Shown: in pieces, positions 27,678 through 37,122 of the stretch
Layout of the letters: each line of letters begins with the position of its first letter
Numbering within the stretch: the stretch's first letter is position 1
Origin: Devosia limi DSM 17137
GTDB taxonomy: Bacteria; Pseudomonadota; Alphaproteobacteria; Rhizobiales; Devosiaceae
Direction: 5' to 3'
DNA: 64,000 nt
NCBI RefSeq assembly: GCF_900128975.1
Contig: NZ_FQVC01000004.1
Coordinates: 129,423-193,422 of the forward strand
Translations under genes and position numbers: made by a program
Notes under the pieces: model-generated
The model's input: only the letters and a program-made list of their open reading frames with translations
Database searches by the model: none
Told to the model about the DNA's origin: nothing

Positions 27678-28679
27678 ATGGGCAAGCGTCCTGTGCCCGA
27701 AGTCAGCCAGAATACCGGGCCCCATGTTCCCGTTCTGTTGAACGAGGTCATCGCGGCCCTGTCTCCGCTCGCCGGTGCGCGGATCGTGGATGGCACGTTT
27801 GGCGCTGGCGGCTATTCGCGGGCTTTGCTCGAGGCGGGTGCCAATGTGGTCGCCATTGATCGCGACCCCAGCGTTCTGCCCTATGCCGAAGCGCTGAGCG
27901 CTGATTTCCCGAACAGTTTCACCTTTGTCGCCGGTACGTTCTCGCAGCTGGATAGCCTGGCCGCGGAGCACGGTGCGATTGACGGTGTCGTGCTTGATAT
28001 CGGCGTCAGCTCGATGCAGCTGGACGAAGCCGAGCGCGGCTTCTCGTTCATGCGTGATGGTCCGTTGGATATGCGGATGAGCGGGGCAGGCGAAAGCGCT
28101 GCCGACCTCGTCAACACGCTCGATGCCGAGCCGCTGGCCAATCTGCTCTATGCCTTTGGCGAAGAGCGCAAGTCGCGGCGCATTGCCCAGTTCATCGTCG
28201 CCGCGCGCGACATCGCTCCTGTTACCACGACGCTGGAACTGGCCAGGATCATCGAGAAGGCCATTGGCCGCAAGCCGGGTGACGCGCATCCGGCGACAAG
28301 GAGCTTTCAGGCCCTGCGCATCGCGGTGAATGGCGAGTTCGACCAGCTGGTCGAAGGGCTGTTTGCGGCCGAGCGCCTGTTGCCCGAGGGTGGCAAGCTG
28401 GCCGTCATCACCTTCCATTCGCTGGAAGACCGCATCGTCAAGCGCTTCTTCGATCCGGAAAAGGGCGGTCCGACCCAGTCTCGCCACCTGCCGCAGGTGC
28501 AGACCGAAAAGCGGCGTTGGGACGAAGTCTCCAAGGCCCGCAAGCCCGGCAGCGAAGAGCTGGCGCGTAATCCGCGCTCGCGCTCGTCAATCCTTCGGGC
28601 AGGGCGTCGCACCGCCGCACCGGCGCGGCCGCTGAGCCTCGATGGTCTCGGCGTGCCCAAGATCCGGGGTGCCGAATGA
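27678..28679 (+). CDS. rsmH: 16S rRNA m4C1402 methyltransferase RsmH (MraW)
   Basis: S-adenosylmethionine-dependent methyltransferase of 333 aa that methylates N4 of C1402 in 16S rRNA. Conserved motifs are HVPVLLNEV near the N-terminus, the SAM-binding VDGTFGAGGYSRALLEAG, VVLDIGVSSMQLDEAERGFSF, GPLDMRM and FHSLEDRIVKRFF. It is the first gene of the dcw cluster here, with no mraZ before it. The start at 27678 has GGAG 11 bases upstream; an in-frame ATG at 27591 would add 29 unconserved residues. The stop overlaps the ftsL start (ATGA). Confidence 0.97.
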   Translation: MGKRPVPEVSQNTGPHVPVLLNEVIAALSPLAGARIVDGTFGAGGYSRALLEAGANVVAIDRDPSVLPYAEALSADFPNSFTFVAGTFSQLDSLAAEHGAIDGVVLDIGVSSMQLDEAERGFSFMRDGPLDMRMSGAGESAADLVNTLDAEPLANLLYAFGEERKSRRIAQFIVAARDIAPVTTTLELARIIEKAIGRKPGDAHPATRSFQALRIAVNGEFDQLVEGLFAAERLLPEGGKLAVITFHSLEDRIVKRFFDPEKGGPTQSRHLPQVQTEKRRWDEVSKARKPGSEELARNPRSRSSILRAGRRTAAPARPLSLDGLGVPKIRGAE

Positions 28680-29059
28680 TCCGCAACCTCAACATCATCC
28701 TGATTTTCACCAGCGTACTGATGCTGTCTGGCGTCTATGCGCTGAAATTCTCGATCGAGAATACCGCCAGCGAACGCACGGCCCTGATCTCGCAGATCAG
28801 TGCGCAGGAGGGGGAGCTGTCTCTGCTCAAGGCCGATTGGGCGGTGCTGAACCAGCCCGGCCATATCGATCCAATAGTACGTCGCCATGAAATGATGCTG
28901 GCAATCGGACCGGTGAAGCAGGAACAGTTCGGCTCGTTCGCCGCGCTAAGGATGCGTCCAGCCAAGCCCGACAATGCCGGGCTGGATGCGCTGTTCCTGT
29001 CGCTCGACGCGGGCATCGACCCCATTGACGCCATTCTCGAACTGGAAGGGATCGAGTAA
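28676..29059 (+). CDS. ftsL: Cell division protein FtsL
   Basis: Small bitopic division protein of 127 aa. A single membrane helix near the N-terminus (NIILIFTSVLMLSGVYAL, residues about 5-22) is followed by a short coiled coil (ENTASERTALISQISAQEGELSLLKADWAVLNQP), as in FtsL, which joins FtsB and FtsQ at the divisome. Sequence conservation in this family is low, so the assignment relies on topology plus position between rsmH and ftsI. It overlaps rsmH by 4 bases and its stop codon shares a base with the ftsI ATG, so the three are translationally coupled. Confidence 0.92.
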   Translation: MIRNLNIILIFTSVLMLSGVYALKFSIENTASERTALISQISAQEGELSLLKADWAVLNQPGHIDPIVRRHEMMLAIGPVKQEQFGSFAALRMRPAKPDNAGLDALFLSLDAGIDPIDAILELEGIE

Positions 29060-30765
29060 TGGCGGTGATCGGCGAATTTGCCCCAACCATCGCGCTGGAT
29101 GGCGCGCGCAAGGTGCGCGGAAACCTGACGCAAAACCGCATCCGCTGGATGATCCTGGCGCTGGTGTTGGGCTTTAGCATGGTTGGCGGCCGCCTGGTGC
29201 AACTGGGCATGGTCGAGACCGACACCACTATCGAAGGGCAGGCGCGCGATATCATTACCGCGACGCGGCCGCCGATCCTGGATCGCAACGGCATGGAAAT
29301 GGCCGTCGATATCCGCGTGCCCTCCCTGTTTGCGGAGCCGCGCCGCATCATCGACATCGAAGAGGCCGTGCAGAAGCTACGCACCGTGCTGCCCAATCTC
29401 AGTGAGAACTGGCTGCGCGACCGGCTGACCGGCGACAAGGGGTTTGTCTGGCTGCAGCGCGAACTGAGCCCGGCCATCGAAGAGCGCATCATGCGCCTTG
29501 GCATTCCCGGCATCGACTTCATCACCGAATCCAAGCGCTTCTATCCCGGCATGACCGAAGCCAGTCACATCCTGGGATCGGTCAATATCGACAATCAGGG
29601 CATTGCCGGCATCGAGCGCCACATGGATGGTGAAGACGTGGCGCTGCTGCAGGATCTCGGGCTGGCTCGCGGCAACGCGCTGGCACCGGTGGAGCTTTCG
29701 ATCGACATGCGCGTGCAGCATGTCATGCATGAGCAGCTGGTCGATGCCATCGAGCGCTACCAGGCCGTGGCCGCTGCCGGCGTCATGGTCGATATCTATA
29801 CCGGCGAAGTGGTGGCGCTGGCCTCATTGCCCGATTTCAATCCCAATGATCCGCGCACCGCGCTGGTCAAGGATAGCTTCAATCGCATCACCGCCGGCAT
29901 TTTCGAGCCCGGCTCGATCTTCAAGACTATTTCCATTGCCGGCGCGCTGGATAGCGGCGCGGTACGGATCAACGATCAATTCGACGCCCGCTTCGGCGTC
30001 AGATTCGGTCGCTTCACCATCGACGACTTCCACGGTAAGCACCGCATTCTGAGCCTGTCGGAAGTCTATAAATACTCTTCCAATATCGGCACCATCCGCG
30101 TCATGCAGGCGATGGGCAAGGACAATTACCGCGCCTTCCTGACCACGATGGGCTTCGATCAGCGCGTTCCTTTCGAGCTGCCGGAGATGCGCCTGCCGAC
30201 CGTTCCGAAAGAATTCTCGGAAATCGGCGCGGCAACCGCCTCTTTTGGTCACGGACTGTCGGTTTCCCCGCTGCATATGGTGGCTGCCTATGGGGCATTG
30301 ACCAATGGCGGCAATTACATAGCGCCAACGCTCTACAAACGCGATCGCGCGGAGGCCGAGACGCTGTATCGCCGTGTAGTGCAGCCATCGACCAGCGCCA
30401 ACATCCGCTATCTGATGCGCCTCAATGCGCTTGAGGGCTCCGGCTCGCAGATGAACAAGGCGGCGCTGGGCTATCGCGTCGGCGGCAAGACCGGCACGGC
30501 CGAGAAGGTGGTCGATGGCCGCTACTCGTCCAGCAAGGTGACCAACTTCTTTGCCTCGGCCTTCCCGCTGGACAATCCGCGCTATGCGATGGTTATCATG
30601 GTAGACGAGCCCAAGGCAGAGAACCCGCAAACGGGCACCACGGCGGGCTGGAATGCCGGCCATGTTACTGGCCGCATCGTCCAGCGTGTCGCGCCGATGC
30701 TGGGTATTGCCCCGGATTTCAGCGAGATACTCGACCGCAATATCGTTCCCCAAATTCTTCGCTAA
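29059..30765 (+). CDS. ftsI: Penicillin-binding protein 3 FtsI
   Basis: Septal peptidoglycan transpeptidase of 568 aa. One N-terminal membrane helix (WMILALVLGFSMVGG, about residues 32-50) anchors it in the inner membrane. The dimerisation domain follows (DRNGMEMAVDI) and then the transpeptidase domain with all three catalytic motifs: SxxK S286-IFK, SxN S340-S-N342 and KTG K477-T-G479. The length is typical. It lies in the first part of the dcw operon between ftsL and murE. Confidence 0.97.
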   Translation: MAVIGEFAPTIALDGARKVRGNLTQNRIRWMILALVLGFSMVGGRLVQLGMVETDTTIEGQARDIITATRPPILDRNGMEMAVDIRVPSLFAEPRRIIDIEEAVQKLRTVLPNLSENWLRDRLTGDKGFVWLQRELSPAIEERIMRLGIPGIDFITESKRFYPGMTEASHILGSVNIDNQGIAGIERHMDGEDVALLQDLGLARGNALAPVELSIDMRVQHVMHEQLVDAIERYQAVAAAGVMVDIYTGEVVALASLPDFNPNDPRTALVKDSFNRITAGIFEPGSIFKTISIAGALDSGAVRINDQFDARFGVRFGRFTIDDFHGKHRILSLSEVYKYSSNIGTIRVMQAMGKDNYRAFLTTMGFDQRVPFELPEMRLPTVPKEFSEIGAATASFGHGLSVSPLHMVAAYGALTNGGNYIAPTLYKRDRAEAETLYRRVVQPSTSANIRYLMRLNALEGSGSQMNKAALGYRVGGKTGTAEKVVDGRYSSSKVTNFFASAFPLDNPRYAMVIMVDEPKAENPQTGTTAGWNAGHVTGRIVQRVAPMLGIAPDFSEILDRNIVPQILR

Positions 30766-30792
30766 TAGATTGATCCAGAAGGATAGTCTGAC

Positions 30793-32238
30793 GTGTCACT
30801 GAGTGTAACCCAACTGCTCGAAGGCTCCGGCGCCCGCCCCAAAAAGGGTCTTGGCGCCGTCTTTGGGCTAAATTCCGACAGCCGCGCCATCGAGCCAGGC
30901 GACATCTTCTTCGCGCTGCCCGGCGCCAAGGTGCACGGCAATGATTTCGTGGCCGAGGCGGTTGCGCGCGGTGCGCTGGCTGTTATCAGCGACAAGGCGC
31001 CAGTTGGCGACCCTGGTGTGCCGGTGATCATCGTCAGTGACGTGCGCGCGGCCTATGCCCGCGCCGCCTCGCGCATTTTCGAGCCGCAGCCGGAAATCAC
31101 AGTGGCCGTCACCGGGACCAATGGCAAAACCTCGGTCGCCTCTTTCGTGCGCCAGATCTGGACTTATGCTGGCATTCCCGGTGCAAGCATTGGCACACTG
31201 GGTGTCGATACCCCGACGCGTCATATCGATGGCAGCCTGACCACCCCCGACTCTCGGACGCTGCACCAGAACATGCGGGCGCTGAAGGCGCAGGGCATTG
31301 ATCACGTAGCTCTGGAAGCTTCAAGCCATGGGCTCGACCAACGCCGGCTCGATGGCATGCATTTCGAGGCCGTGGCCTTCACCAATCTCAGCCGCGACCA
31401 TCTCGACTATCACCCCAACATGGATGAATACCGCAACGCCAAGCTGCGCCTGTTCACCGACCTCTTGGTCGATGGCGGCCCGGCCGTGGTCAATGTCGAT
31501 GACCCCGAGCACGAGCCCTTCATGTTCGCCGCACTCGGCAATGGTTCGACGCTTTTGACCGTGGGCCGTGAAGGCGCCTATATCGAAACCCTTTCGATCA
31601 AGCCAGAAGGCTATGGACAGCGGGTCGAAGTCCGCCATGTCGGTGAAAAGCTCAGCTTCCATCTGCCGCTGACCGGGCAATTTCAGGTCAGCAATGCACT
31701 GGTAGCGGCGGCGCTCGCCATGTCCAGTGGCGTCGACAAGGCCCAGGCCTTCCCGGCGCTGTCGGAACTGGTTGGCGCGAAGGGGCGGCTGGAACTGGTA
31801 GCCGAGCACAAAGGCGCGGCGATCTTTGTCGATTATTCCCACAAGCCGGTGGCGTTGGAATCGGCGCTCGCCTCGCTTCGGCCTTATGTCAAAGGGAAAC
31901 TGCGGCTGGTATTCGGCGCGGGTGGAGACCGCGACAAGGGCAAGCGCCCGATAATGGGCGAGGTTGCCCATCGCATGGCCGACGACGTTATCGTGACCGA
32001 CGACAATCCGCGCACCGAGGATGCGGCGACCATTCGTCGGGCAATCCTGGCTGCGGCCAAGGGCGCTCGCGAAATCGGCGACCGCAAGGCCGCGATCTTT
32101 GAGGCCGTCAAGGCGTTGCGCCCCGGGGACATTTTGCTGATAGCGGGCAAGGGCCACGAGGATTACCAGATCATCGGGACCACAAAACACCATTTCTCCG
32201 ACCATGAAACCGTGGCCGAGGCACTCAAGGGACTATAA
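30793..32238 (+). CDS. murE: UDP-MurNAc-tripeptide synthetase MurE (meso-DAP adding)
   Basis: Mur ligase of 481 aa that adds meso-diaminopimelate to UDP-MurNAc-L-Ala-D-Glu. The ATP loop GTNGKTS, the UDP-binding N-terminal domain (SDSRAIEPGDIFFAL), the carbamoylated-lysine region and the DAP-specific DNPR motif (in TDDNPRTEDA) are present; DNPR is diagnostic for meso-DAP rather than lysine. It is cytoplasmic. 27 bases separate it from ftsI, and its stop overlaps the murF ATG by one base. Confidence 0.98.
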   Translation: MSLSVTQLLEGSGARPKKGLGAVFGLNSDSRAIEPGDIFFALPGAKVHGNDFVAEAVARGALAVISDKAPVGDPGVPVIIVSDVRAAYARAASRIFEPQPEITVAVTGTNGKTSVASFVRQIWTYAGIPGASIGTLGVDTPTRHIDGSLTTPDSRTLHQNMRALKAQGIDHVALEASSHGLDQRRLDGMHFEAVAFTNLSRDHLDYHPNMDEYRNAKLRLFTDLLVDGGPAVVNVDDPEHEPFMFAALGNGSTLLTVGREGAYIETLSIKPEGYGQRVEVRHVGEKLSFHLPLTGQFQVSNALVAAALAMSSGVDKAQAFPALSELVGAKGRLELVAEHKGAAIFVDYSHKPVALESALASLRPYVKGKLRLVFGAGGDRDKGKRPIMGEVAHRMADDVIVTDDNPRTEDAATIRRAILAAAKGAREIGDRKAAIFEAVKALRPGDILLIAGKGHEDYQIIGTTKHHFSDHETVAEALKGL

Positions 32239-33620
32239 TGCCAGAACTTTTCACGGTTGAGGCGCTTTTGGCGGCCACCGGCGGGCGGGCTGAAACGCTA
32301 GCCGCGAAAAGCATCGGCTCGATCTCCATCGACTCGCGCGAATTGGGCGAAGACGCCTTGTTCGTTGCCATCAAGGGCGACCGCTTCGATGGTCATGACT
32401 TTGTCGAAGCCGCGTTCAAGAACGGTGCCGTGGCCGCGCTGGTCTGTAAAGGCGGGGCCGGCGATGGCCGTATTCTGGTTCCCGACGCTCTTGAGGGCCT
32501 GCGCGATCTGGCGCGGGCGGCGCGGCAACGCAGCCGCGGTGTCGTTGTCGGGGTGACTGGCAGCGTCGGCAAGACCACCACCAAGGAAGCCATTCGCGTC
32601 GTTCTATCGGCCGCCGGGCGCACCCATGCTTCGATCAAGAGCTTCAATAATCACTGGGGCGTGCCACTGATGCTGGCCGGCATGCCGGAAAATGCTGATT
32701 TCGGCGTCTTCGAGATGGGCATGAGCGCTGCGGGCGAAATTACGCCACTGACCCAGCTGGTCCGTCCGCATATAGCCGTGATCACCACCATCGCCCCGGC
32801 GCATCTTGGGGCGTTTGACTCGATCGATGGCATTGCGGCGGCCAAAGCGGAGATTTTTGCCGGGGTTGAACCTGGCGGCACGGCCGTCCTGAATATCGAC
32901 CACGAACAGGCACATTTGTTAACCGCAGCAGCCAATGCCTTCGGTGTCCGGATTGTCACCTATGGCTTTGCGCCCGGTGCCGACTGGCATGTGGGCAGAC
33001 TGGAAACCACAGGCGACGGCAGCGTTGCGGAAATCCACCATGACGGCGCAATTCATAGCCTTTTGCTCAATGTGCCCGGCCGCCACATGGTGGCCAATGC
33101 TGTCGCGGCCATGGCGGTTGCCAAGATTGCCGGCGTAGAACCAGATGTGGCGCTGACAGCGCTGGCCGGTTTCGGAGCCCAACCGGGGCGGGGGCAGAAG
33201 CTCTTGCTCGGTCCCAGTGACAAGCCATTGTTGCTGGTCGATGAAAGCTACAATGCCAATACCGCATCGATGACTGCGGCGCTGGACGTGTTCGGCAGCC
33301 AGAAGGCGTCGAACGGACGCAAGGTGCTGGTGCTGGGCGATATGCTCGAGCTTGGCACCGAAAGCGGCAAGCTCCATGCCAGCCTTGCTGCAGCTGTCAA
33401 TGCAAGCGGCGCGGACCGCGTCTATCTGGTGGGCACGCACATGGCTGCACTGGCCGAGGCGCTCGGTGGGGGACGTGTGGTCGCTCACACACAGACCGCT
33501 GTGGAGATGGCGGACATCCTCGTCAACGACCTTGCCTATGGCGACGCAGTTATGGTCAAAGGGTCCAAAGGCGTGGGGCTGGCGGGCATCGTCGACAAAA
33601 TCCGCAACCGGTTCGCGTGA
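32238..33620 (+). CDS. murF: UDP-MurNAc-tripeptide-D-Ala-D-Ala ligase MurF
   Basis: Mur ligase of 460 aa that adds D-Ala-D-Ala, completing the pentapeptide precursor. The Mur signature GVTGSVGKTTTKEA (residues about 106-119), FNNHWGVPL and the C-terminal domain with LLVDESYNANTASMTAAL are all characteristic of MurF. It starts at the stop codon of murE and precedes mraY by 36 bases, in the standard order. Confidence 0.98.
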   Translation: MPELFTVEALLAATGGRAETLAAKSIGSISIDSRELGEDALFVAIKGDRFDGHDFVEAAFKNGAVAALVCKGGAGDGRILVPDALEGLRDLARAARQRSRGVVVGVTGSVGKTTTKEAIRVVLSAAGRTHASIKSFNNHWGVPLMLAGMPENADFGVFEMGMSAAGEITPLTQLVRPHIAVITTIAPAHLGAFDSIDGIAAAKAEIFAGVEPGGTAVLNIDHEQAHLLTAAANAFGVRIVTYGFAPGADWHVGRLETTGDGSVAEIHHDGAIHSLLLNVPGRHMVANAVAAMAVAKIAGVEPDVALTALAGFGAQPGRGQKLLLGPSDKPLLLVDESYNANTASMTAALDVFGSQKASNGRKVLVLGDMLELGTESGKLHASLAAAVNASGADRVYLVGTHMAALAEALGGGRVVAHTQTAVEMADILVNDLAYGDAVMVKGSKGVGLAGIVDKIRNRFA

Positions 33621-33656
33621 ATCCCGGCTAGCACCCATTCGAGGACACCTCCATTC

Positions 33657-34742
33657 ATGTTGTATTTTCTCGGCCAGCTTGGGGACAGCCTCACAGCCTT
33701 CAACGTTTTCCGCTATGTGACCTTCCGCACGGCTGGTGCGACGATTACGGCGCTGTTCTTCGTGTTCATGTTTGGGCCCGGGATGATCGCGCTGCTGCGG
33801 CTGAAGCAGGGCCGGGGTCAGCCTATCCGTGAGGACGGTCCGGCCGGACATCTGCTGACCAAGAAAGGCACGCCCACCATGGGCGGCCTGATGATCCTGA
33901 CCGGGGCCGTGACCTCGACGCTGCTGTGGTCGAACCTGTCCAATGGCTATGTCTGGGTGGTGCTGTTCGTCACCATCGGGTTTGGCGCCATCGGGTTTTA
34001 TGACGATTACCTCAAGGTCAAGCGCATGAGCCACAAGGGCTTTGGCGGTCGCCAGCGCCTGGCGCTCGAAGCGCTGATCGGCGTCATTGCCTGCTATGCG
34101 ATTTCTCAGCTGGGCGAAGACGCCACCGCGACCTCGTTGTTCTTCCCTTTCGTGAAGGGGCTGGCGATTGATCTCGGCTATTTCTTCCTGCTGTTCGGTG
34201 GCTTCGTCATCGTGGCGGCTGGCAATTCGGTGAACCTTACTGACGGGCTGGATGGCCTGGCCATCGTCCCTGTGATGGTCGCGGCGGCAGTCTTCGGGCT
34301 CATCGCCTATCTCGTCGGCTCCGTCACATTCTCGGATTACCTGCTGATCAACTACGTGCCCGGTACGGCCGAGCTGTCAGTGGTTTGCGGTGCGTTGATT
34401 GGGGCAGGGCTCGGGTTCTTGTGGTTCAATGCCCCGCCGGCCCAGATTTTCATGGGCGATACGGGTTCGCTCGCGCTGGGCGGCGCATTGGGTGCCATCG
34501 CCGTAGCTACCAAGCATGAGATCGTGCTGGCGATTGTTGGCGGTCTGTTTGTGCTCGAAGCGGTCTCCGTGATCGTGCAGGTGGCTTCGTTCAAGCTGAC
34601 CGGCAAGCGGGTGTTCCGCATGGCGCCGATCCACCACCATTTCGAGCATCTGGGCTGGACCGAGAGCCAGGTGGTGATCCGGTTCTGGATCATCTCCTTC
34701 GTGTTGGCGCTGATCGGCCTGAGTTCGCTCAAGCTGCGCTAG
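33657..34742 (+). CDS. mraY: Phospho-MurNAc-pentapeptide transferase MraY
   Basis: Integral membrane enzyme of 361 aa with about ten helices that transfers phospho-MurNAc-pentapeptide to undecaprenyl phosphate, making lipid I. Motifs are [14 protein letters not shown] (catalytic DD), [25 protein letters not shown] and [15 protein letters not shown]. In most relatives murD and ftsW follow directly; here the next gene is a convergent anti-sigma factor whose stop codon shares CTAG with that of mraY, so the operon is broken at this point. Confidence 0.98.
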   Translation: MLYFLGQLGDSLTAFNVFRYVTFRTAGATITALFFVFMFGPGMIALLRLKQGRGQPIREDGPAGHLLTKKGTPTMGGLMILTGAVTSTLLWSNLSNGYVWVVLFVTIGFGAIGFYDDYLKVKRMSHKGFGGRQRLALEALIGVIACYAISQLGEDATATSLFFPFVKGLAIDLGYFFLLFGGFVIVAAGNSVNLTDGLDGLAIVPVMVAAAVFGLIAYLVGSVTFSDYLLINYVPGTAELSVVCGALIGAGLGFLWFNAPPAQIFMGDTGSLALGGALGAIAVATKHEIVLAIVGGLFVLEAVSVIVQVASFKLTGKRVFRMAPIHHHFEHLGWTESQVVIRFWIISFVLALIGLSSLKLR

Positions 34743-35443
34743 GAAAGCGGCGCCTTCGCAAACCCCTTGACCAGGATCGGCCCTGTCGGCTTGCCGGTGG
34801 GCGAGCCCGGGGCGGGTTCGAGCGTGATTTCGTAGAGCTGGCCCGATTGCGGCGCGGGCAGGTCAGGCCCAGCCAGCCGGATAGCGCGGGGATCGGTGAA
34901 TGTGCCGAGCGAAACCGGCCCAGTCGCCGGATCGGGCAGAGTCCACACCTGCAGCACCTGGCCCTCGGGCACGCTGAACTGTTCGAGCGGCAACAGCCGC
35001 ACGCTATCGTCGGCGAAAGCCTCGACAATGGCGCCCGGCATGGCGTCGCTCTGGTTGAGCAGTACCGCTATCATCACCGGTTGGCGCTGACCCGTGCCAA
35101 AGCTCCCGGCAAGGTAGCCGACGCCAAGCGCCACGACCACGCTGGCGGCCATTGCCATCCAGTTGCCACGCCCGACCCTGCTGAGCCCAGGCTTGCGCTG
35201 CTGGCGAATATTGACGTAGGCGGGTGGCGCATCGAGGCGTTGCTCGATGCCAGCCCAGAGCCCGGGGCTGACGGCTTGTGGCGTCGCTGTGTCATCCAGC
35301 GCCTGCAAATGCGCCTGTAGCCGGTCGACTGCTTTTGCTAGTTCGGCATCATCGGCCATCGCCCGCTCGAACGCTGCCAGTTCGCTGCCATCCAGCAGTC
35401 CCAGCACGTATTGGCCTGCCAGTTCCATCTGTTCACTGGTCAT
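34739..35443 (-). CDS. Anti-sigma factor (RskA family)
   Basis: A 234-aa inner-membrane anti-sigma factor. The N-terminal cytoplasmic part ([32 protein letters not shown]) resembles the zinc-free anti-sigma domain that binds ECF sigma factors. A single membrane helix follows ([20 protein letters not shown], about residues 95-114), and the periplasmic C-terminal domain is of the RskA type ([16 protein letters not shown] and [13 protein letters not shown]). The ATG at 35443 overlaps the sigma-factor stop (ATGA), so the two proteins are translationally coupled. It probably holds the sigma factor inactive until an envelope signal triggers proteolysis. Confidence 0.88.
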   Translation of the reverse strand: MTSEQMELAGQYVLGLLDGSELAAFERAMADDAELAKAVDRLQAHLQALDDTATPQAVSPGLWAGIEQRLDAPPAYVNIRQQRKPGLSRVGRGNWMAMAASVVVALGVGYLAGSFGTGQRQPVMIAVLLNQSDAMPGAIVEAFADDSVRLLPLEQFSVPEGQVLQVWTLPDPATGPVSLGTFTDPRAIRLAGPDLPAPQSGQLYEITLEPAPGSPTGKPTGPILVKGFAKAPLS

Positions 35444-35994
35444 GACAGGCACTCCTGCAGCGCGACGACGCCGCGGCGGATCCAGGCTTTGACGGTGCCA
35501 AGCGGGGCGTTCATGGTGGCGGCGGCTTCCCCGTGATTTAGGCCAGTGACGTAGCACAGAAGGATCGCCCGTCGCTTGGGCTCGTCCAATTGTCCCAGGC
35601 AATTGCGCAGCGCGTCGCGGTCAGAGAGCGCATTGAAGGCCGCCGTGGCATCGACACTGCGGTCACCCATATCGGCGAGTACTTCGCTATCGTGAAATTC
35701 CAGCCGCGCGCCATCGCGCAGCATGTTGAGCGCCCGGTTGCGGGTGATGGTGGTCAGCCAGCCTCGGGCATTGCCCCGGCTGGGATCGAACTGGCCGGCC
35801 CGGCGCCAGGCGGCGACAAATGTATCCTGCACGGCCTCTTCGGCCAGATCGCGGCGGCGCAGGATGCGCTGGGCAATCCCCACCAGCCGGCCGGCCTCAC
35901 TCTCGAACAGGGTCGACAAAGCCGCGCGCTCGCCCTTGGCGATCCGCAGCAGCAATCCATCGGCGTCGATCTGATCATGCATGACATGCAACAT
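35440..35994 (-). CDS. ECF sigma factor (SigK-like)
   Basis: RNA polymerase sigma factor of 184 aa with only regions 2 and 4. Region 2 includes LVGIAQRILRRRDLAEEAVQDTFVAAWRRAGQFDP and GWLTTITRNRALNMLR; region 4 includes LGQLDEPKRRAILLCYVTGLNHGEAAATMNAPLGTVKAWIRRG with the helix-turn-helix. Its RskA-type partner suggests the SigK-like ECF group. It is probably autoregulated through the promoter-like motif at 36017-36046, copied on the other strand in front of the DUF4394 gene. The ATG at 35994 has AAGGA about 12 bases upstream; an ATG at 35982 is the alternative. Confidence 0.92.
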   Translation of the reverse strand: MLHVMHDQIDADGLLLRIAKGERAALSTLFESEAGRLVGIAQRILRRRDLAEEAVQDTFVAAWRRAGQFDPSRGNARGWLTTITRNRALNMLRDGARLEFHDSEVLADMGDRSVDATAAFNALSDRDALRNCLGQLDEPKRRAILLCYVTGLNHGEAAATMNAPLGTVKAWIRRGVVALQECLS

Positions 35995-36016
35995 GGGGGA
36001 GTTCGTCCTTCATGTC

Positions 36017-36046
36017 GATTACCCGCCGGCGTCCCATATGGATGCA
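36017..36046 (-). promoter_or_regulatory. Predicted ECF promoter of the sigma-factor operon
   Basis: The minus strand carries TGCATCC (36046-36040), a 12-base spacer and GGCGGGTAATC (36027-36017), ending 22 bases before the sigma-factor ATG. The same two boxes occur on the plus strand at 36070-36100. The CATCC -35-like box resembles that of SigK promoters in mycobacteria (CCATCC). Predicted from the repeat. Confidence 0.65.
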
Positions 36047-36069
36047 GGCAAAGAAAAATTTCTGGCCGC

Positions 36070-36100
36070 TGCATCCAGAGCCGTGAGCTGGCGGGTAGTC
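36070..36100 (+). promoter_or_regulatory. Predicted ECF promoter of the DUF4394 gene
   Basis: TGCATCC (36070-36076), a 13-base spacer and GGCGGGTAGTC (36090-36100) on the plus strand, about 50 bases before the ATG at 36150, which has its own GAGGAG ribosome binding site. It mirrors the motif at 36017-36046 around an AGAAA/TTTCT centre. A single ECF factor probably drives both directions. Confidence 0.65.
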
Positions 36101-36149
36101 CCTCTGTAACCGGCGCAGTTCAGGCGCCACCACACAGAGGAGACGTCCG

Positions 36150-36941
36150 ATGACTGCCCTTTCCCCCCTTGCCCTGCGCACCGCCCTTGCCCTTGTTGCC
36201 CTGACTGCCACTGCCGGCGCCACGCTGGCCGCTCCCGCCATTGGCCTTGTCGGCGGCAAGACGCTGGTGATGTTCGATACCGAAACCCTGGCCGTCAGCG
36301 GCACCATGGACGTGACCGGCGTCGATGGCCTGGCCGGCATTGACGTGCGCCCCGCCGACAAGCTGCTCTATGGTGTGTCCAATGCCGGTGAGATCGTCAC
36401 CATCGACACGGCCACGGGCGCTGCAATGGTCAAGAGCACGCTTTCGGAGAAGCTGCCGAGCTTTGACGGCGCGATCGTTGACTTCAACCCGATGGCCGAT
36501 CGCTTGCGCCTGATGGGCGCCGATGGCACCAATCACCGCGTCAATGTCGATGATGGCATGGTCACCGTCGATGGTTCGCTGGCCTATGAGGACGGCGATA
36601 TGCATGCTGGTGAAAAGCCGGCCATCGTCGCGGCCGCCTATATCAATTCCTTCGGCAAGCCCGAGGCGACCAAGATGTTCGACATCGATGCGACCATCGT
36701 GGCGCTGATCCAGCAGACCAAGCCCAATGACGGCACGCTCGCCGCTATCGGTAAGCTCGGCGTCGATGGCGGGGGCAGCTATGCCTTCGATATTGCTACC
36801 ACCAAGGACCTGAGCAACACCGCCTATCTCAGCATCGACAACACGCTTTACACGGTGAACCTTGAAACCGGTGCTGCGACGTCGGTCGGGGCGATCGAGG
36901 GTGTCGATGGCATGTTGAGCGATATTGCTATCCTCCAGTAA
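36150..36941 (+). CDS. Exported DUF4394 protein
   Basis: A 263-aa protein with an N-terminal signal peptide (MTALSPLALRTALALVALTATAGATLA, cleavage after about residue 27). The remainder matches DUF4394, a beta-propeller-like family with GLAGIDVRPADKLLYGVSNAGEIVTIDTATGAA, VDFNPMADRLRLMGADGTNHRVNVDDG and AYLSIDNTLYTVNLETGAATSVG. Its biochemical role is unknown. It is divergent from the ECF sigma/anti-sigma pair and shares the promoter motif with it, so it is probably the main target of that sigma factor. A UUCG-capped hairpin follows the stop codon. Confidence 0.85.
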   Translation: MTALSPLALRTALALVALTATAGATLAAPAIGLVGGKTLVMFDTETLAVSGTMDVTGVDGLAGIDVRPADKLLYGVSNAGEIVTIDTATGAAMVKSTLSEKLPSFDGAIVDFNPMADRLRLMGADGTNHRVNVDDGMVTVDGSLAYEDGDMHAGEKPAIVAAAYINSFGKPEATKMFDIDATIVALIQQTKPNDGTLAAIGKLGVDGGGSYAFDIATTKDLSNTAYLSIDNTLYTVNLETGAATSVGAIEGVDGMLSDIAILQ

Positions 36942-36957
36942 GCAATGTCGAACGGTT

Positions 36958-36991
36958 ATGAGGGCACGGTGGTTCGCCATCGTGCTCTCAT
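36958..36991 (+). terminator. UUCG-capped hairpin after the DUF4394 gene
   Basis: A 15-bp stem (36958-36972 with 36977-36991) with two G-T wobbles, capped by the stable tetraloop TTCG. It lies 17 bases past the stop codon. No T-run follows, so it may stabilise mRNA or terminate only partially. Confidence 0.6.
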
Positions 36992-37122
36992 GACTGCATG
37001 GCTGCCGGGTGCTGTACGCATGCGTCGACGCGGCTTTCTGGTTGCGGCGCGGCGTGACACTGCTAGAGACTTAGCCTGACCAGGCGACGATGGAACGGCG
37101 TTGCAAATCCAGGGGCAGCGCC

